Shown piece after piece: positions 41,458 to 41,566 of a stretch of 41,566 nucleotides of DNA (positions are counted from its first letter, which is position 1; each line of letters begins with the position of its first letter). The notes beneath the pieces are model-generated. The model did no database searches, had not been told where the DNA came from, and saw only the letters and a program-made list of their open reading frames with translations. The DNA comes from Marinoscillum furvescens DSM 4134 (lineage in GTDB: Bacteria; Bacteroidota; Bacteroidia; Cytophagales; Cyclobacteriaceae). Position numbers and translations under genes: made by a program. Location of the stretch: contig NZ_QREG01000015.1 in NCBI RefSeq assembly GCF_003386095.1, positions 1 to 41,566 on the forward strand, read 5' to 3'.

Positions 41458-41566
41458 ACACCCCTTTGTCCCCTCTCAAGAGGGGAGTTGATTGTGCATG
41501 GTTTGCCGGTATTGATGAATTTTGGTGTGCTGAGTGTTGATGAATAATTGACAATATCCTCCAGAG
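41448..41566. repeat. left part of a second cassette at the window edge
   Basis: 119 bp matching 37817-37935 without indels. The first 50 bp, which include palindrome 41470-41485, are identical; the next 69 bp differ by roughly a quarter. The window ends inside it, so its right part is unseen. Confidence 0.82.

Noticed and set aside
36995-41566. CRISPR array
   Set aside because: Regular spacing at first glance, but the units are about 7 nt and degenerate, there is no constant repeat of 25-40 nt with unique spacers, and no cas gene is present.

Overview
The window looks like chromosomal DNA of a Bacteroidota bacterium, most likely of the order Cytophagales. The evidence is a type IX secretion (T9SS) C-terminal sorting domain on a GH26 mannanase, DUF1080 proteins beside a Gfo/Idh/MocA oxidoreductase, an MFP/MacB-like/TolC efflux operon, and two promoters that fit the Bacteroidetes TTG-N17-TAnnTTTG pattern. 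The species cannot be fixed from sequence reading alone.

Positions 1-31735 are dense and ordinary. They hold smc (minus) with a divergent small membrane-anchored protein. Next comes a minus-strand sugar cluster: a membrane-spanning LamG/SARP-like regulator, a secreted Gfo/Idh/MocA oxidoreductase and two coupled DUF1080 proteins. Central metabolism follows: citrate synthase, an SPFH/prohibitin-like protein and PEP carboxylase. After these come a vapBC toxin-antitoxin pair with a perfect 19-bp inverted-repeat operator, a large secreted BNR/sortilin-like propeller protein, an SDR-type NAD(P)-binding protein, a BIG2-BIG2-DM13 lipoprotein with a beta-barrel partner, a second large barrel protein, the GH26 endomannanase, tyrS, an aldose 1-epimerase and the three-gene efflux operon. 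That operon has no ATPase gene.

Positions 31736-41566 are different. Genes are few and mostly concern envelope or polysaccharide: an OmpA-family protein, a YjbH-like protein coupled to a FlaA1/CapD-like nucleotide-sugar dehydratase, and a WecA/MraY-like glycosyl-1-phosphate transferase. Between them lie repeat islands built from a few modules. Module A is a degenerate 7-bp-periodic quasi-repeat (ATAGGCA / AGACNNN units). Module B is a hairpin GTTGGTC-TTGT-GACCAAC, sometimes paired with a second hairpin. Module C is a 33-bp odd palindrome. Module D is an ACACACCCCT leader plus the CCCCTCTCAAGAGGGG palindrome. Module E is a 234-bp block, and module F is a GC-rich block. Several blocks of 119-234 bp recur nearly unchanged within a few kb.

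The most interesting object is a small DUF559 (PD-(D/E)XK-like) nuclease gene at 38087-38470. It sits between inverted copies of module D and within 54-56-bp direct repeats. About 3 kb away the same module order (E-F-C-D-A) occurs with only one D palindrome and no nuclease gene, like an empty site. The left 119 bp of the same arrangement recurs at the right window edge. This suggests that a nuclease gene and palindromic repeats form a small mobile or recombining system, comparable in logic to RAYT/REP but with an unrelated protein. This is inference from sequence layout, not a demonstrated mechanism.
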